Shown here: in pieces, positions 1-9,108 of the stretch | How positions within the stretch are numbered: position 1 is the first letter of the stretch | Layout of the letters: every line of letters begins with the position of its first letter | Assembly (NCBI GenBank): GCA_014885115.2 | Contig: WKLE02004309.1 | Location: 16,189-33,417, forward strand | From: Asterionellopsis glacialis | Taxonomy: Eukaryota; Bacillariophyta; Plagiogrammaphyceae; Rhaphoneidales; Asterionellopsidaceae | Length of the DNA stretch: 17,229 bases | Reading direction: 5' to 3' | Notes under the pieces: model-generated | What the model saw: only the letters and a program-made list of their open reading frames with translations | What the model was told of the DNA's origin: nothing | Databases searched by the model: none | Position numbers and translations under genes: made by a program

Positions 1-131
1 TCTAGAAAAACCATTATGCTCCGATGGGATTTTTCTCGCAGACGACAACATCCGATTGATCCCTATCATAGTTGTTCGTGCATCTGGAATAGCCACCTAG
101 AGTCGATTTGTACATAGATTTTGAGCACTTT

Positions 132-137
132 TATATA
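132..137 (+). promoter_or_regulatory. TATA-like element upstream of the cyclophilin gene
   Basis: TATATA lies 27 bases before the start codon at 164. The position suits a core promoter only if the 5' leader is very short. Nothing else in positions 1-163 was recognised. A chance AT-rich match is quite possible. Confidence 0.25.
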
Positions 138-163
138 GAACATAGTCAACTGCCTGTGAGAGA

Positions 164-1151
164 ATGGAAAAGGAACAAAAGATTGCAGAGGATCGGAAAA
201 ACAAAATGCGGATATTGCTAACGATTGCTTTATTTGCTATAGCTGTTGTGGCTTTTGTTGCCTCGAACAGTATGGGTGGAGAAGTGAAAGTAGAGAATCT
301 AAGAGGAGAAGCAGAGGTTATTCAGCCATTGATAGTAGCGGAACCAGAAGTTTCCGAGCAGGAACTTGAGAAACTTGTTGATGAGCTAGATGCAAAAGTC
401 CGTGAAATTAAGGCGACAGGAGTCTTTATGGAAGTAGACAAAGCCGGTCTAGAAGCAAGTAAAAAATTGCAGGATGCCACTAGGAAACTTCTTGCGAAAA
501 GATATGGCAAAGCAGAACCTTATCATGTAAAAGTTGAGCTAGAATTTCAGAAGTCTATGCCGGACTTTGATGCCAATGGCCCAGCTGGTTATTTCGTCAT
601 TGAACTTGCTCCATCCCATCTTCAACCTCATTCAATTTATAGCTTTCTAGAGATCGCTCGACATTGGAAGAAAGGTGCCTTCCATCGAAATGCACATCAT
701 GTCCTTCAAGTTATGGTTCAAAAGACTCCAGTACAACATCTTGCCTTTCAGGAATACAGCGATGAATATCCACACAAGAAGGGAACAGTAGGATATGCTG
801 GACGCCCTAGTGGACCAGCATGGTACGTATCAGTCACGGCGCTTATCATTTGTTCTATAAAAAACTAGTGTCTAAATTTATCATTTCCTTTCTTGCTTTT
901 GTTGGTATAGGTACGTGAGCATCCAGGATAACACAAGAGCTCATGGGCACGGTAGCCAACAAAATAAGAATCCATACGAAGCGGATAGCTGTTTTGGAAC
1001 AGTGATTGAAGGGTTTGAAGATGTTGTTCTGAAGAGAATCACTAGAATGCCTGGTAGGGAATTCATTAATGACCCGCAAAAGCATGTAATTATCAAAGCA
1101 ATGAAGATCCTAGTTCCTCAAGATGATGTGTATGTTGAATGGAGTAAATAG
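164..1151 (+). CDS. Membrane-anchored divergent cyclophilin-type (PPIase-like) protein
   Basis: Two exons, 164-822 and 911-1151, are joined by a GT-AG intron of 88 nt (donor GTACGT, acceptor TATAG) that splits a Trp codon. The product is 299 aa. Residues 1-15 are charged and 16-37 form one hydrophobic segment, predicting a type II anchor with the body in the secretory lumen. Residues 64-112 are charged and probably coiled coil. The cyclophilin fold covers about 120-299, with FHR at 173-175, GTVGYAG at 208-213, and WYVSIQDN spanning the splice. Cyclophilins isomerise peptidyl-prolyl bonds. The Arg of FHR, which matches the catalytic Arg of cyclophilin A, is kept. The following GFMxQGGD stretch is replaced by HHVLQVMVQ, so activity may be weak or absent. 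Without splicing, the reading frame stops at 868. The gene converges on the DNA polymerase gene. The family call is good; the compartment is inferred. Confidence 0.8.
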
Positions 1152-1752
1152 ATCTGATTTTTTCCGCGCAGGATAGCCTGAGAACATGTTGAGTGTTTCT
1201 TACTTCATATATGATTACATACTAATAGAAATCGCGGTCTCTATTTTATTCGATTATCAAACCCGGGACCCCGTTGAGTCCCATTTTTCCCACTGTCTAT
1301 TTTTGCAAAGAAGGCTGTTTGTCCAAACCAGCTTCCTTCGCCCCGCATTTACTGCTGAGACAAGCTGTCTTTTGTCCCACCTTATATTTTTAATGCTCCG
1401 TTGTAGTAGCCAAGCCGTGCCCTGTAATCTTGTTCTGCAGAAACTCAAAGTTCTTTTGTTTTGAGTGAAACATTTTTAAGATATTCTTGCACTAAATTAT
1501 TTTGATCAAACTAGGAATCGATCTAGGCTGGAGAGGCATGTCGCCTAAATCTTTCTTTACCATGTGGCGCCCTTTGTATGGTGCAAGTAATAGAGCTCCT
1601 TTTCCTTCTTTGCCCGCTCGAGCAGTACGCCAATTTTACGTATCCTCACGGCCAACCCGTCATTCGTCACCCGTAATGCATCAGCCTTTTCTGATTTTCA
1701 ATAATTTTTAATAAAAAACTTGGCATGTATTAGCAATCGCATCGATCCACAA
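1152..1752. other. Convergent intergenic region, no gene recognised
   Basis: This 601-base space lies between the stops of the cyclophilin gene (+) and the polymerase gene (-). Only short open frames without family resemblance are present. AATAAA on the plus strand near 1710 could be a distant polyadenylation signal. The stretch 1260-1440 is visibly richer in G and C than its flanks and contains a short inverted repeat (GGGAC 1265-1269, GTCCC 1278-1282). No tRNA boxes or terminal repeats were seen. It may hold old transposon debris, but nothing supports that directly. Confidence 0.4.
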
Positions 1753-4700
1753 TCACTCTATCCATTGATGATTCTCATATTTTATTTCGCCTCGACTGTA
1801 TTCAAGATTTGCTAGAGATTTTGTAAAGCTTTCGTCCTTGGGTAAGACTGCATCAAAACAATCACGCTCATTAGCAGTCTTATAGACAAGTCCCAAAAAA
1901 TCAAAAACTATGCGGATACGGCGATAGGGGTGAGCAATCCAAAGAAATGCGCAACTGCATAATTCTTTCACGAAATCCAGATTGATAAACTTACCATCTT
2001 TATCACTTTTAGCATCCAAAAGTAAGTCTTCCTCTGGTCTGGGAACATTACTCTCTGCATTTGCCGGAAAAATGCCTATATTAAAAGAGATTGCCGGGCA
2101 CCAAAGGTCCGTCAGGAAAATGGGCAACAACACACAATCATCAACAATTATGCACCTACCATGGTCATTCAGAGATAATCCTTTTAGTCTGGAGGCATAA
2201 AGCCTTATAGATCTTGCATTTGAAACATAAAGACAAGGAGAGGATGAACATAAAGATTCTTCTTTTGACACGAGTCATGGAGAAAAGACAAGCAGGCTTA
2301 CCTATTGAACCATCCGTTTCCAGTAAAATATATCGATGCAAAAATTCGCTCCCTGTGAAACAATCGAAAAATGAGATCTTTTAAATAGTACAATTACGAT
2401 GTAATGGACTTCAGAACTTCCTGAACTCACCGAAATGGATACATCTTAATATCAATACGCCTCCGTTTCCCTGGAAATACTGGACTCATGAAAACTCCCA
2501 TATCTATGAAGTACCAATGGAATAAAAATATGCAAACAAATAGGCAATTTGAGATACGTTCCTAGATTTGACGAAATACCAATAGTTTCGTATTTGTTTT
2601 GAAAGCCTTACATGATTGTGATGAGGGATATGTCGCTATGTGGGTTGTGCCAGTAATGGGGACAATTTGCTGTTCGCGACATGTATCTTCTTTTGTTAGA
2701 CGTACTTTGCTTAAATGATGGGAAATGTGACCCTGTCTGCGGAGCCTCTCCACCAATTCGTCAATAGCACCCCTAGGTGTAGTCTTTACAAACTCAGGAA
2801 CGAGGATGAGAATGTCGATGTCACCACTGGTGGGTTTGCCCCTCCGATAACTTCCCATAATTGTCACTTGTGCCGATGGGAATCTCTCAAGAGTAGCCTT
2901 TTCTACAATCTCTCCGACCTTTTCTACTTCAGTTCGCTTCATTTTCTCTCGGAAATCTTCCCAACAATCTAAACCAATTAATTGATTCTGAGAAAACTCC
3001 ACCTGGCCAGATGATACAGCTGCCTTAACTTCATCCAGAGTTTTCAATCCCATATCGAGTACAAGCTTCCTTGCCATGGTTTTACCAACCTTCAGTTTAA
3101 AAAAAGAAAACCAGAGCGCGAGAGGTAAAGGTACAATATAGTTAGGAAACAGACCGTGCACATGTTAGAATTTTTTTTTGAGGTACAAAGTCACATTCTT
3201 ACCCCCCAAATATGCATCATAGTGTTCATAGCAATTCGTTCAGGATCACTTTCAAATTCTGTAATTTTCTGGCAAGTACCAGTACGTAAATATTCACGAA
3301 TTTTGTTGACTGTTGACTCTCCAAAGCCTTTTGTGGCATGGACTTTTCGAAGGATTTCTTCATCATCTGTAACTTCGAAATCTAAATGACGCAACCTTCC
3401 AGAAATTAACGAGTTCATGTAGCCTTTCCATAGATCATCATCTCGTAACGGGCAATCTTGATGTAATTTTGCAAGTTTAGCAAACATTTCGGAAAGACCG
3501 ACATTTACCCTTTTGATTGTGGTATCGTTTCTATTTCGTTTCGCATTGTCCTTTGAAGAAGACGAAGAGGACGGCGATTCCTCATCTACTATTCGCTTAC
3601 GTTTCGGTGGGGATGATGGTCCCACAAAGCGAGGCCGTCCAGCCCAAAGTTGTTTCATGGTAGGTTCTCCTAATGTTTTGTTCCCTACTCCTGAAAATGC
3701 AATCCAATCTGGAGTGACAGTTTCTATAGAATATTTCGTAAGACATTTTGCTAAATCTTCTTCTCTAGAAAACCCTAATTTACTTCCCACCGCTTGGGCA
3801 CTTAATGTCCCGTCCAGAACCATGTGTGTCGGTCTAGGAAAACTATCAACATCCCACTTGTCAACTACCAATGCACACCTCTCACGTGCAGCAGTTTTCA
3901 ACTTTTGTATTCTTAAAGGTGGCATGGACTGTCCTAATGCTAGAAAAAAGAGTACGTATGGCTTAACTCTTACATCAGACTTCTTGCTGTCATCTCTTTT
4001 TTTGCTACTGGAGGAATGGGATGTTTCACAAGTTGTTGTTGTATTTTGTTGTGTATCCTTCATACCTGTATCTTTTCTTTGAGATACTTCATCCATGGTT
4101 TTGGAAACTAAGGGGATTTTTGGTTTACTTCGTTTCTGTGGTTTCAATGCAATTGTTGGGTTAGACCAATCAATACCGAACTTCCCTTTAGAGGAAAAAG
4201 TCGTATTATCAGAAGATGTCACTATTTGTTTCTGTTTTCTAACATTGGATTCTTTTTCACTGACTTTCGCGGATTTGAGTTTTGTGGACGACTCATTCAA
4301 TCTACTTTGAAGTGGACAATTATTGTTCTTGAAAAAGTCAATATACACTAGCTTGAATTTCAATAAAACATCTTCTTGTTGTTGTTCACTACCTAATGTC
4401 AAAATCGACCCTTCTTCTAACGGTATCTTTCCAGTCCAATCATTCGTGTTGTTGTCTTCATCCCCACAGTGTCCTTTGTCGTCCAATTCTGATGACGTAA
4501 CAAATTGATGATTTAGTCTTACTAATAGTTTTGCATTAACACCACGAATTTGCATATGCTTCTTATGAATACGAATCATTTCACGTGATAATCTTGTATC
4601 AGCCCAAGATTTGACAGCTAAACACTTTTGACAACATGCAACAATATCTGGACGAAATGACGACGACGACGATGTTTTTGTTCTTGTTGCTACTGTTGGA

Positions 4701-4978
4701 CAACCACATGCATCTTTCATAGTTTCCAAAAATTCTCGTCGACCTAGAACTACTGGAGGGCTTTCAGGTGAGGATTTTTTTGGTGATTGTTCCTTCATGT
4801 TAGTCAAGTCGTCATCACGACTACTAATTTCTTGCCATAAACCTATAAAAGGTTTCTTTCCTCTGTCATTTTTCCATTTCTCAATAGCATTATTTCTTAT
4901 CCGCAGTGGTACCCAGCAAGCAAATATGGAGCTTGAGGAATGCGAATCAGAGGAAGACGATGATGTGTCAGTGCCCAT
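1753..4978 (-). CDS. Family X DNA polymerase (pol lambda type) with N-terminal FHA-like and BRCT domains
   Basis: Seven exons on the minus strand: 4978-3203, 3089-2612, 2503-2431, 2352-2302, 2212-2160, 2075-1995 and 1907-1753. All introns are GT-AG and the product is 888 aa. The enzyme fills short gaps in base-excision and end-joining repair in the nucleus. Domains in order: FHA-like, about 25-215 (LGRREF at 78-83, LSREMIRI at 130-137); Ser/Lys-rich linker; BRCT, about 338-452, with VTPDW at 421-425; a second Ser linker; the 8-kDa lyase and fingers region, about 492-660; the palm with GSYRRGK at 671-677. The catalytic aspartates are D682 and D684 in GDIDIL and D769 in RRIDIKMYPF. YFTGNGWFNR (784-793) begins the thumb, which ends with VFDFLGLVYK and ERDC. 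The start is the first ATG after an in-frame TAA. The acceptor at 2076 was chosen because it restores NDHGIFPA, typical of the family. The FHA call is less certain than the rest. Confidence 0.9.
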
Positions 4979-5424
4979 TGTCGAACTTATCCTACCTGCG
5001 AGTTCAAATTAGTGTCAACTTCATCGTGATGCGATTGTAGCGTTCTGCAGAATATTTTTTACGAGACATATCCATCTTTCACAAACTTTGCCACCAAGTG
5101 GACACTCCCTAAAGAAGTTAGTAAAATTTCTTATTTTGGGAAGTGAGATATTTTCTTGCGCTTGCTTGCCTGCTTGAATTGGAAAGAATTACGTTGCCAA
5201 TTCGATGTATGTAGAATACATACTGAAAGTACGTAATGTTTCGTCGCCGATCTAGCACGCAGATCGTTTATTGTGGCACGCGGTGTTGTGCACGCTTTCA
5301 AGCGTATGTTGTGTCGGTTGGGACAGAGCACAAGCTCTTGTAGTCCTAGTGGTTTGCGTGCAGACGAACGATCCTCTTGTCGTCGTATCTCAACTCTACC
5401 GTTCACACCCACCGATTGTTCACC
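4979..5424. promoter_or_regulatory. Shared divergent promoter region, polymerase X gene and bc1 subunit 7 gene
   Basis: These 446 bases separate the two start codons, so both promoters and 5' leaders must lie here. No clear TATA box was seen. An open frame on the minus strand (5131-5508) overlaps the start of the bc1 subunit gene and resembles no known family; it is treated as chance. No specific factor sites can be named. Confidence 0.5.
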
Positions 5425-6010
5425 ATGGCGCTTCGTATGATGGCCGATAAGGCCATGGGAGTAGCTGCTACCTACTACAAGAGAACCATGAACTGGCATT
5501 TGGCACAAACCGGTGAGTAAAGACGATCATATTGATGATTGACGCATATGTACCGATCGATCGCTTTTCATGGTGCGCACCATGGCCATGATGTAGTCGA
5601 GTGAATCGGAAACACATATGTGCCGTCCAATGCAACTGACATGGAAGTGGTTTTGACTGAAATGGTTATGTCCATGAATGGAATTTCATATCGCTAGACA
5701 CCGCATTACTGACACAATTTTGCTCTTCCTCCCTTCTAAAATAAAACCTATAGGATTGCGTTATGAAGATTTGTTGATTGAAGAGACCAACGATGTCAAG
5801 GAAGCTTTGGAATTGGCTGATCCTGATGTCGTCACTGGACGTACTCGTCGTCTTCGTCGTGCTGTCGATCTTAGTTACAAGCGTAAGAGTTTGCAAGACT
5901 ATGCTCCTGATATGGTTCTTGAACCTTTCAAGGAAGAAATTTACCCTGATCTTATCAAGATTCGGGAAAGAGATGAAGAGTATGCTGTCTTGAACGCACA
6001 CAAAAAGTAA
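5425..6010 (+). CDS. QCR7: Cytochrome b-c1 complex subunit 7 (QCR7/UQCRB family), mitochondrial
   Basis: Two exons, 5425-5512 and 5754-6010, are joined by a 241-nt GT-AG intron (donor GTGAGT, acceptor CTATAG) that splits a Gly codon. The product is 114 aa, the usual size for this family. QCR7 is a small non-catalytic subunit on the matrix side of respiratory complex III, next to cytochrome b, and is needed for complex assembly. Family hallmarks are GLRYEDLLIEE at 30-40, the V(K)EAL segment, RRLRRAVDLS at about 60-69, and a charged C-terminus with LEPFKEEI and KIRERDEEY. The short first exon is Met- and Ala-rich with basic residues, fitting mitochondrial import without a long cleaved presequence. 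The start ATG sits in a good CACCATGG context. The gene diverges from the polymerase X gene and converges on the mTERF-like gene. Confidence 0.93.
5554..5622. repeat. Cluster of four perfect palindromes in the QCR7 intron
   Basis: CGATCGATCG lies at 5554-5563, CATGGTGCGCACCATG (16 bases) at 5569-5584, CATGGCCATG at 5581-5590, sharing CATG with the previous one, and CACATATGTG at 5613-5622. All are exact reverse complements of themselves. They fall in the early half of an intron about twice as long as the others in the window. They could be dimeric transcription-factor sites or RNA hairpins. The palindromes are seen directly; any function is inferred. Confidence 0.7.
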
Positions 6011-6498
6011 ACAGCTTTTTTCTTTTTCTTTAGAAATTAGAAAGCGATAGAAAGAAGCATATTTCATTAGCATTATCGACGATGGCAACATTATCGTCGT
6101 CGTCCATTTTCAGAAAAAGTAGATTTGGAGAAATGTTTTAAAAAAGTTTTAAATTGTAATAAAAAAGAATCTTTTGAGTTTCTCAAAACGAAAGCACATT
6201 ACTTTCCGTGTTATCCGCTTGTCGTCATTTTGTTGTTGCTGTTGCTGTTGCTGTAAAGCTCACACATTTTGTATGCGTAAAGAGAGGGGAGGTCCATCTC
6301 TACCGAAGAAAACTTGAAGCGCCACATCTGGGGCACCTTGGTCTATATTTGAATTATGCACCATTTCTTCTACTGCGGGTATTGATAAACACCATTATTC
6401 CATGATCTTGACATAATTATAGATGAGTGAAATTAAAAAGAAAATGAAAGGGGCTCACCCGGTATTGTGTAAACAATTGTATGGTCCTCTTCACCAAG
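6011..6498. other. Convergent 3' intergenic region with a GTTGCT microsatellite
   Basis: This space lies between the QCR7 stop and the mTERF-like stop. It holds the 3' untranslated regions of both genes. AATAAA near 6159 is a plausible polyadenylation signal for QCR7. A short GTTGCT tandem run lies at about 6232-6254. No gene was recognised. Confidence 0.45.
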
Positions 6499-7395
6499 TC
6501 ACTGCAAGCCCTTGGGAGTATTTTTGTTTCGTAATTGATTCAAAGTTGCTGCTGCATCAACGGCAATTCGTTTATTAGCGGAGCTTGTTGCGTCTGCTGC
6601 AGCACCTAGTGCCCTTTTGACTGCTTGTTCATTCAATCCACCCTCCACACCACCCATAAGGAGTGCTGGAGTTACACGACAAGTTTGGACGACAAGATCT
6701 GCAGGCATTGCCATCATGAGTGAAAGGAATTCTACACCATACCGTACATCATCAGGTGGGTATGTTAATAACTTGGAAGAATCCTTCAAAAGAATAGGGG
6801 CTGGTATTTTGAATTCTTCCAGTAGCACTTTTGACGTTTCAGTAACCATACTGGTATCGAGTCGAAGTAATTGTGGAGCAGATTGGAGTAACTTACTGCC
6901 GTCTTTAGCAGAAGAAAAAAGACCAACCTCAAAAAGCTGGGTTTGAGTTGCCTTCCAGATTGCACCACTTTTCCAACATGAAGAATTATCATCATTTGAT
7001 CTTTCCTCTTCTTTTGTCGAGACTTCTTCAGGTGACAAATTACGAGCAGAGAGATTCAATACAGGTCGTTGTTCCTTTTCTCTTAATGTTTCCCAAAGCA
7101 GCTTTTCTTTAGCTGCTTCCAAATATTCCTCAATTGAGACATCATTAGTGTTGGACGATTCTGCCGCCAAGAGATAAGAAATTATCGATCTCTGGATAAT
7201 TTTATTGTCGAATTTCTGAAGTGTAACACTCCTAGCATTCCTGAGAAGTGATGGATGCCCATGCAAGATAATGTTGTTTCCAAAACTCTGAACATGAGGT
7301 AAAAACAAGGAAAGTATTAGCAACATCATGCTATGTATCAAGCTTCTTCTTGTATGCCGGCATGCGATCTGGTTATGTCTATCGATTCTGACCAT
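6499..7395 (-). CDS. Plastid-targeted mTERF-like helical repeat protein
   Basis: Single exon, 298 aa. Residues 22-37 form a hydrophobic signal-peptide core ending in HVQS, followed by FGNN at 38-41. A Phe directly after the predicted cleavage site is the hallmark of bipartite plastid presequences in diatoms. A basic, Ser-rich transit-like stretch follows (about 42-75). After a charged linker, residues 150-255 contain three loosely repeated helical units about 33-36 residues apart: SAPQLLRLD at 172-180, DSSKLLTYP at 205-213 and VTPALLMGG at 241-249. This Pro-Leu-Leu pattern resembles mTERF repeats. mTERF proteins bind organelle nucleic acid and affect transcription termination, splicing or translation. 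Only about three units are visible, fewer than in typical members, so it may be a short member or a different alpha-solenoid. The C-terminus is Ala-rich. The targeting call is firmer than the mTERF call. Confidence 0.55.
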   Translation of the reverse strand: MVRIDRHNQIACRHTRRSLIHSMMLLILSLFLPHVQSFGNNIILHGHPSLLRNARSVTLQKFDNKIIQRSIISYLLAAESSNTNDVSIEEYLEAAKEKLLWETLREKEQRPVLNLSARNLSPEEVSTKEEERSNDDNSSCWKSGAIWKATQTQLFEVGLFSSAKDGSKLLQSAPQLLRLDTSMVTETSKVLLEEFKIPAPILLKDSSKLLTYPPDDVRYGVEFLSLMMAMPADLVVQTCRVTPALLMGGVEGGLNEQAVKRALGAAADATSSANKRIAVDAAATLNQLRNKNTPKGLQ

Positions 7396-7911
7396 TATTT
7401 GCCCAAGAGGGAATCGTGAACGTTATGACTCTCTCTAGAGAGAACACCTTTGTCTAATATCTTACTATCACTCTGAACACCTTGCTGAAATCCGTCGTTT
7501 GCTCAAATTGCTGAGTGCATGTAGAATTTTTTTGTGCATACTACCAGGTAGTTTAGTAAGGTATACCAGGACAAATTTTGTCATCAGTTCTATCCAAGTC
7601 GATGTAGGATAGACAAATACCGGTAGGACCTATGGAGTGGACCTTCTACTCATAGAGTGGGGGTTCTATATATAATTCCTGCCAAAGATCAGCCCAGCTA
7701 CTGCACAATTATTTGATAGTGAGATTTACGCACCATAATTTTCTTCATTTTTTTGAAAGTCTCTACTGTTGACGATGATTCTACGTATTCTTTTTGGATT
7801 CCGACGAAATTTCCTTCACTGTTTCTCAAATCTTGTAATTTATTTTTTGGTGGCATCTTGCTATGTTTTGGTCGCACCGTTATTTCAGTATTGAGGGGGG
7901 GAGGGAGGATC
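7396..7911. promoter_or_regulatory. Divergent intergenic region, mTERF-like gene and P450 relic
   Basis: This region lies between two divergently oriented genes. It contains three short GGTA/TACC palindromes: CTACCAGGTAG at 7541-7551, GGTATACC at 7560-7567 and TACCGGTA at 7618-7625. A TATA-like TATATATAA occurs at 7667-7675 on the plus strand, facing the P450 relic. The reading frame of the P450 is open back to about 7753, but that stretch has no ATG and does not resemble a P450 N-terminus. No other gene was seen. Confidence 0.4.
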
Positions 7912-8972
7912 ATGTTTACACGATCAAATAGGGATCCAATGTGGCACAAGCGCAGGAAAGAAAGTGCCCATGCTTTCTCTTCAATCGAAGTCAACAGGAT
8001 GATGCGTATTTGTTCTCAACAGCTTGAAAAATGGATTGCACAAACCTTGGAACCAAAATTAGCTAAGAATGAAACGTTTGACCCTACTCTGGAGATGGCT
8101 CTCGCAGTTTTTCATTCTATATTGGAAACTGGACTTGAATACAAATCGACAGACGAAGAATACCACAATTTTCATTCTAACTTGGAACTTTGTTGGAAAG
8201 AATTTGGGTTGAAACAGGGTACAAACCCGTTTCGCATTGTTTTTGGTTTGCTCATTCCATCTAGGCGTGAGGTATTTCGTGCCGCAAAAGAAGTGCAATG
8301 CTTTGGAAAGAAGATTTTAAATGCATACCGTACTAACAAAGACATGTCCACCAACAACACAATCATAAAGATGGTTATAAATAACCCAACATTTATGTCT
8401 GATGAAGAAATTATTGCAGAACTTTTGATGTTTATCATCGCTGGACATGATATGGCTGCCTCTCAACTAGCAAGTACGATCGTGTTACTAGCAAAACATC
8501 CAAAGGTTACAAGCAAGTTAAGAGAAGAGTTTTCTGGGATGGAACAGACGAACTGGCGCAAACCAGATTATCTTCATTGCATCATTAACGAGAGTGAACG
8601 TCTACTGCCAGTCAGCGCAATTGGGCACTTTGGTAGAAGAATCAGAAAAACATTCAGGTACAAAAAGGAAGACTATGCGACCGAGGACGGAACTATTATT
8701 ATTCCAAAGGGAGCTACAGTAATGAACCCACTCAGTCTTCTCGTAATAATCCTGATATGAATCCCACCCAGGCAATGAAAGAATCTTTTTTGTTATTCTC
8801 TATTGGTAAACAAAACTGTCCTGGTCAGAGGCTAGCTAATGAAGAACTCGATTCTTGTACTCCTTTGCTTGTGTCGAAATATAATTTTGAAGTAGTGCAA
8901 GAGGGCAGCGTAGTCTTTTTTTTAACAAGTAAATTCCAAGGTACGAAGTTGAGAGAGGTAAGGATAGTTTAG
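7912..8972 (+). pseudogene. Cytochrome P450, truncated and frameshifted
   Basis: P450s are heme-thiolate monooxygenases, usually about 450-500 aa and membrane-anchored. The first ATG in frame, at 7912, falls just before the C-helix motif (WHKRR), so roughly the first 100 residues, including any anchor, are absent. The I-helix reads FIIAGHDMAASQ (8431-8466), with Met and Ala where the conserved Thr pair usually stands. The K-helix ExxR is ESER at 8590-8601. The frame then runs IPKGATVMNPLSLL and stops at 8760. The other frame continues from about 8732 with NNPDMNPTQAMKESF, then FSIGKQNCPG (8796-8825) containing the heme-ligand Cys, and stops at 8972. The meander/PERF stretch between the two parts is missing. 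A 53-nt GT-AG splice (8719-8771) would keep frame but still omit the meander. A relic is the best reading; an assembly indel cannot explain all the losses. Confidence 0.75.
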
Positions 8973-8983
8973 CCTTTTCAAAA

Positions 8984-9096
8984 TTTATTTATTTTAAAAA
9001 TGTTAATCATAGCTTGAATGCACAGAGAAGACATAAGAGTTCACATCCGTATCGTAAAATCCCACATTTATCTCGACACAATAATTTCAAAATAAA
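8984..9096. terminator. Possible polyadenylation signals between converging genes
   Basis: The 136-base space between the P450 relic and the dioxygenase gene contains TTTATT twice (8984-8989 and 8988-8993), which is AATAAA on the minus strand, about 115 bases after the dioxygenase stop. It also contains AATAAA on the plus strand at 9091-9096, about 120 bases after the P450 stop. If both are used, the two transcripts would overlap at their 3' ends. Algal polyadenylation signals are loose, so this is tentative. Confidence 0.3.
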
Positions 9097-9108
9097 GATT
9101 TACATTCT

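Noticed and set aside
1500..1545. tRNA-like T-arm (AATCGATCTAGG)
   Set aside because: The stem does not pair and no A box or acceptor stem was found on either strand.
2055..2159. Alternative intron 5 acceptor (TGCAG ending at 2055)
   Set aside because: It would remove GIFPANA, and the family normally continues NDHG in this place. The acceptor ending at 2076 restores that pattern.
3513..4082. Open frame of 189 aa on the plus strand
   Set aside because: It is antisense to the linker/BRCT part of the polymerase exon 1, which has clear domain motifs. The plus-strand protein resembles no family.
5131..5508. Open frame of 125 aa on the minus strand over the QCR7 start
   Set aside because: It overlaps QCR7 exon 1 and the shared promoter and has no family resemblance.
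8719..8771. 53-nt intron rescuing the P450 reading frame
   Set aside because: It keeps the phase but its ends cut through P450-like residues, and the product still lacks the meander and N-terminus. Kept only as a possibility in the findings.
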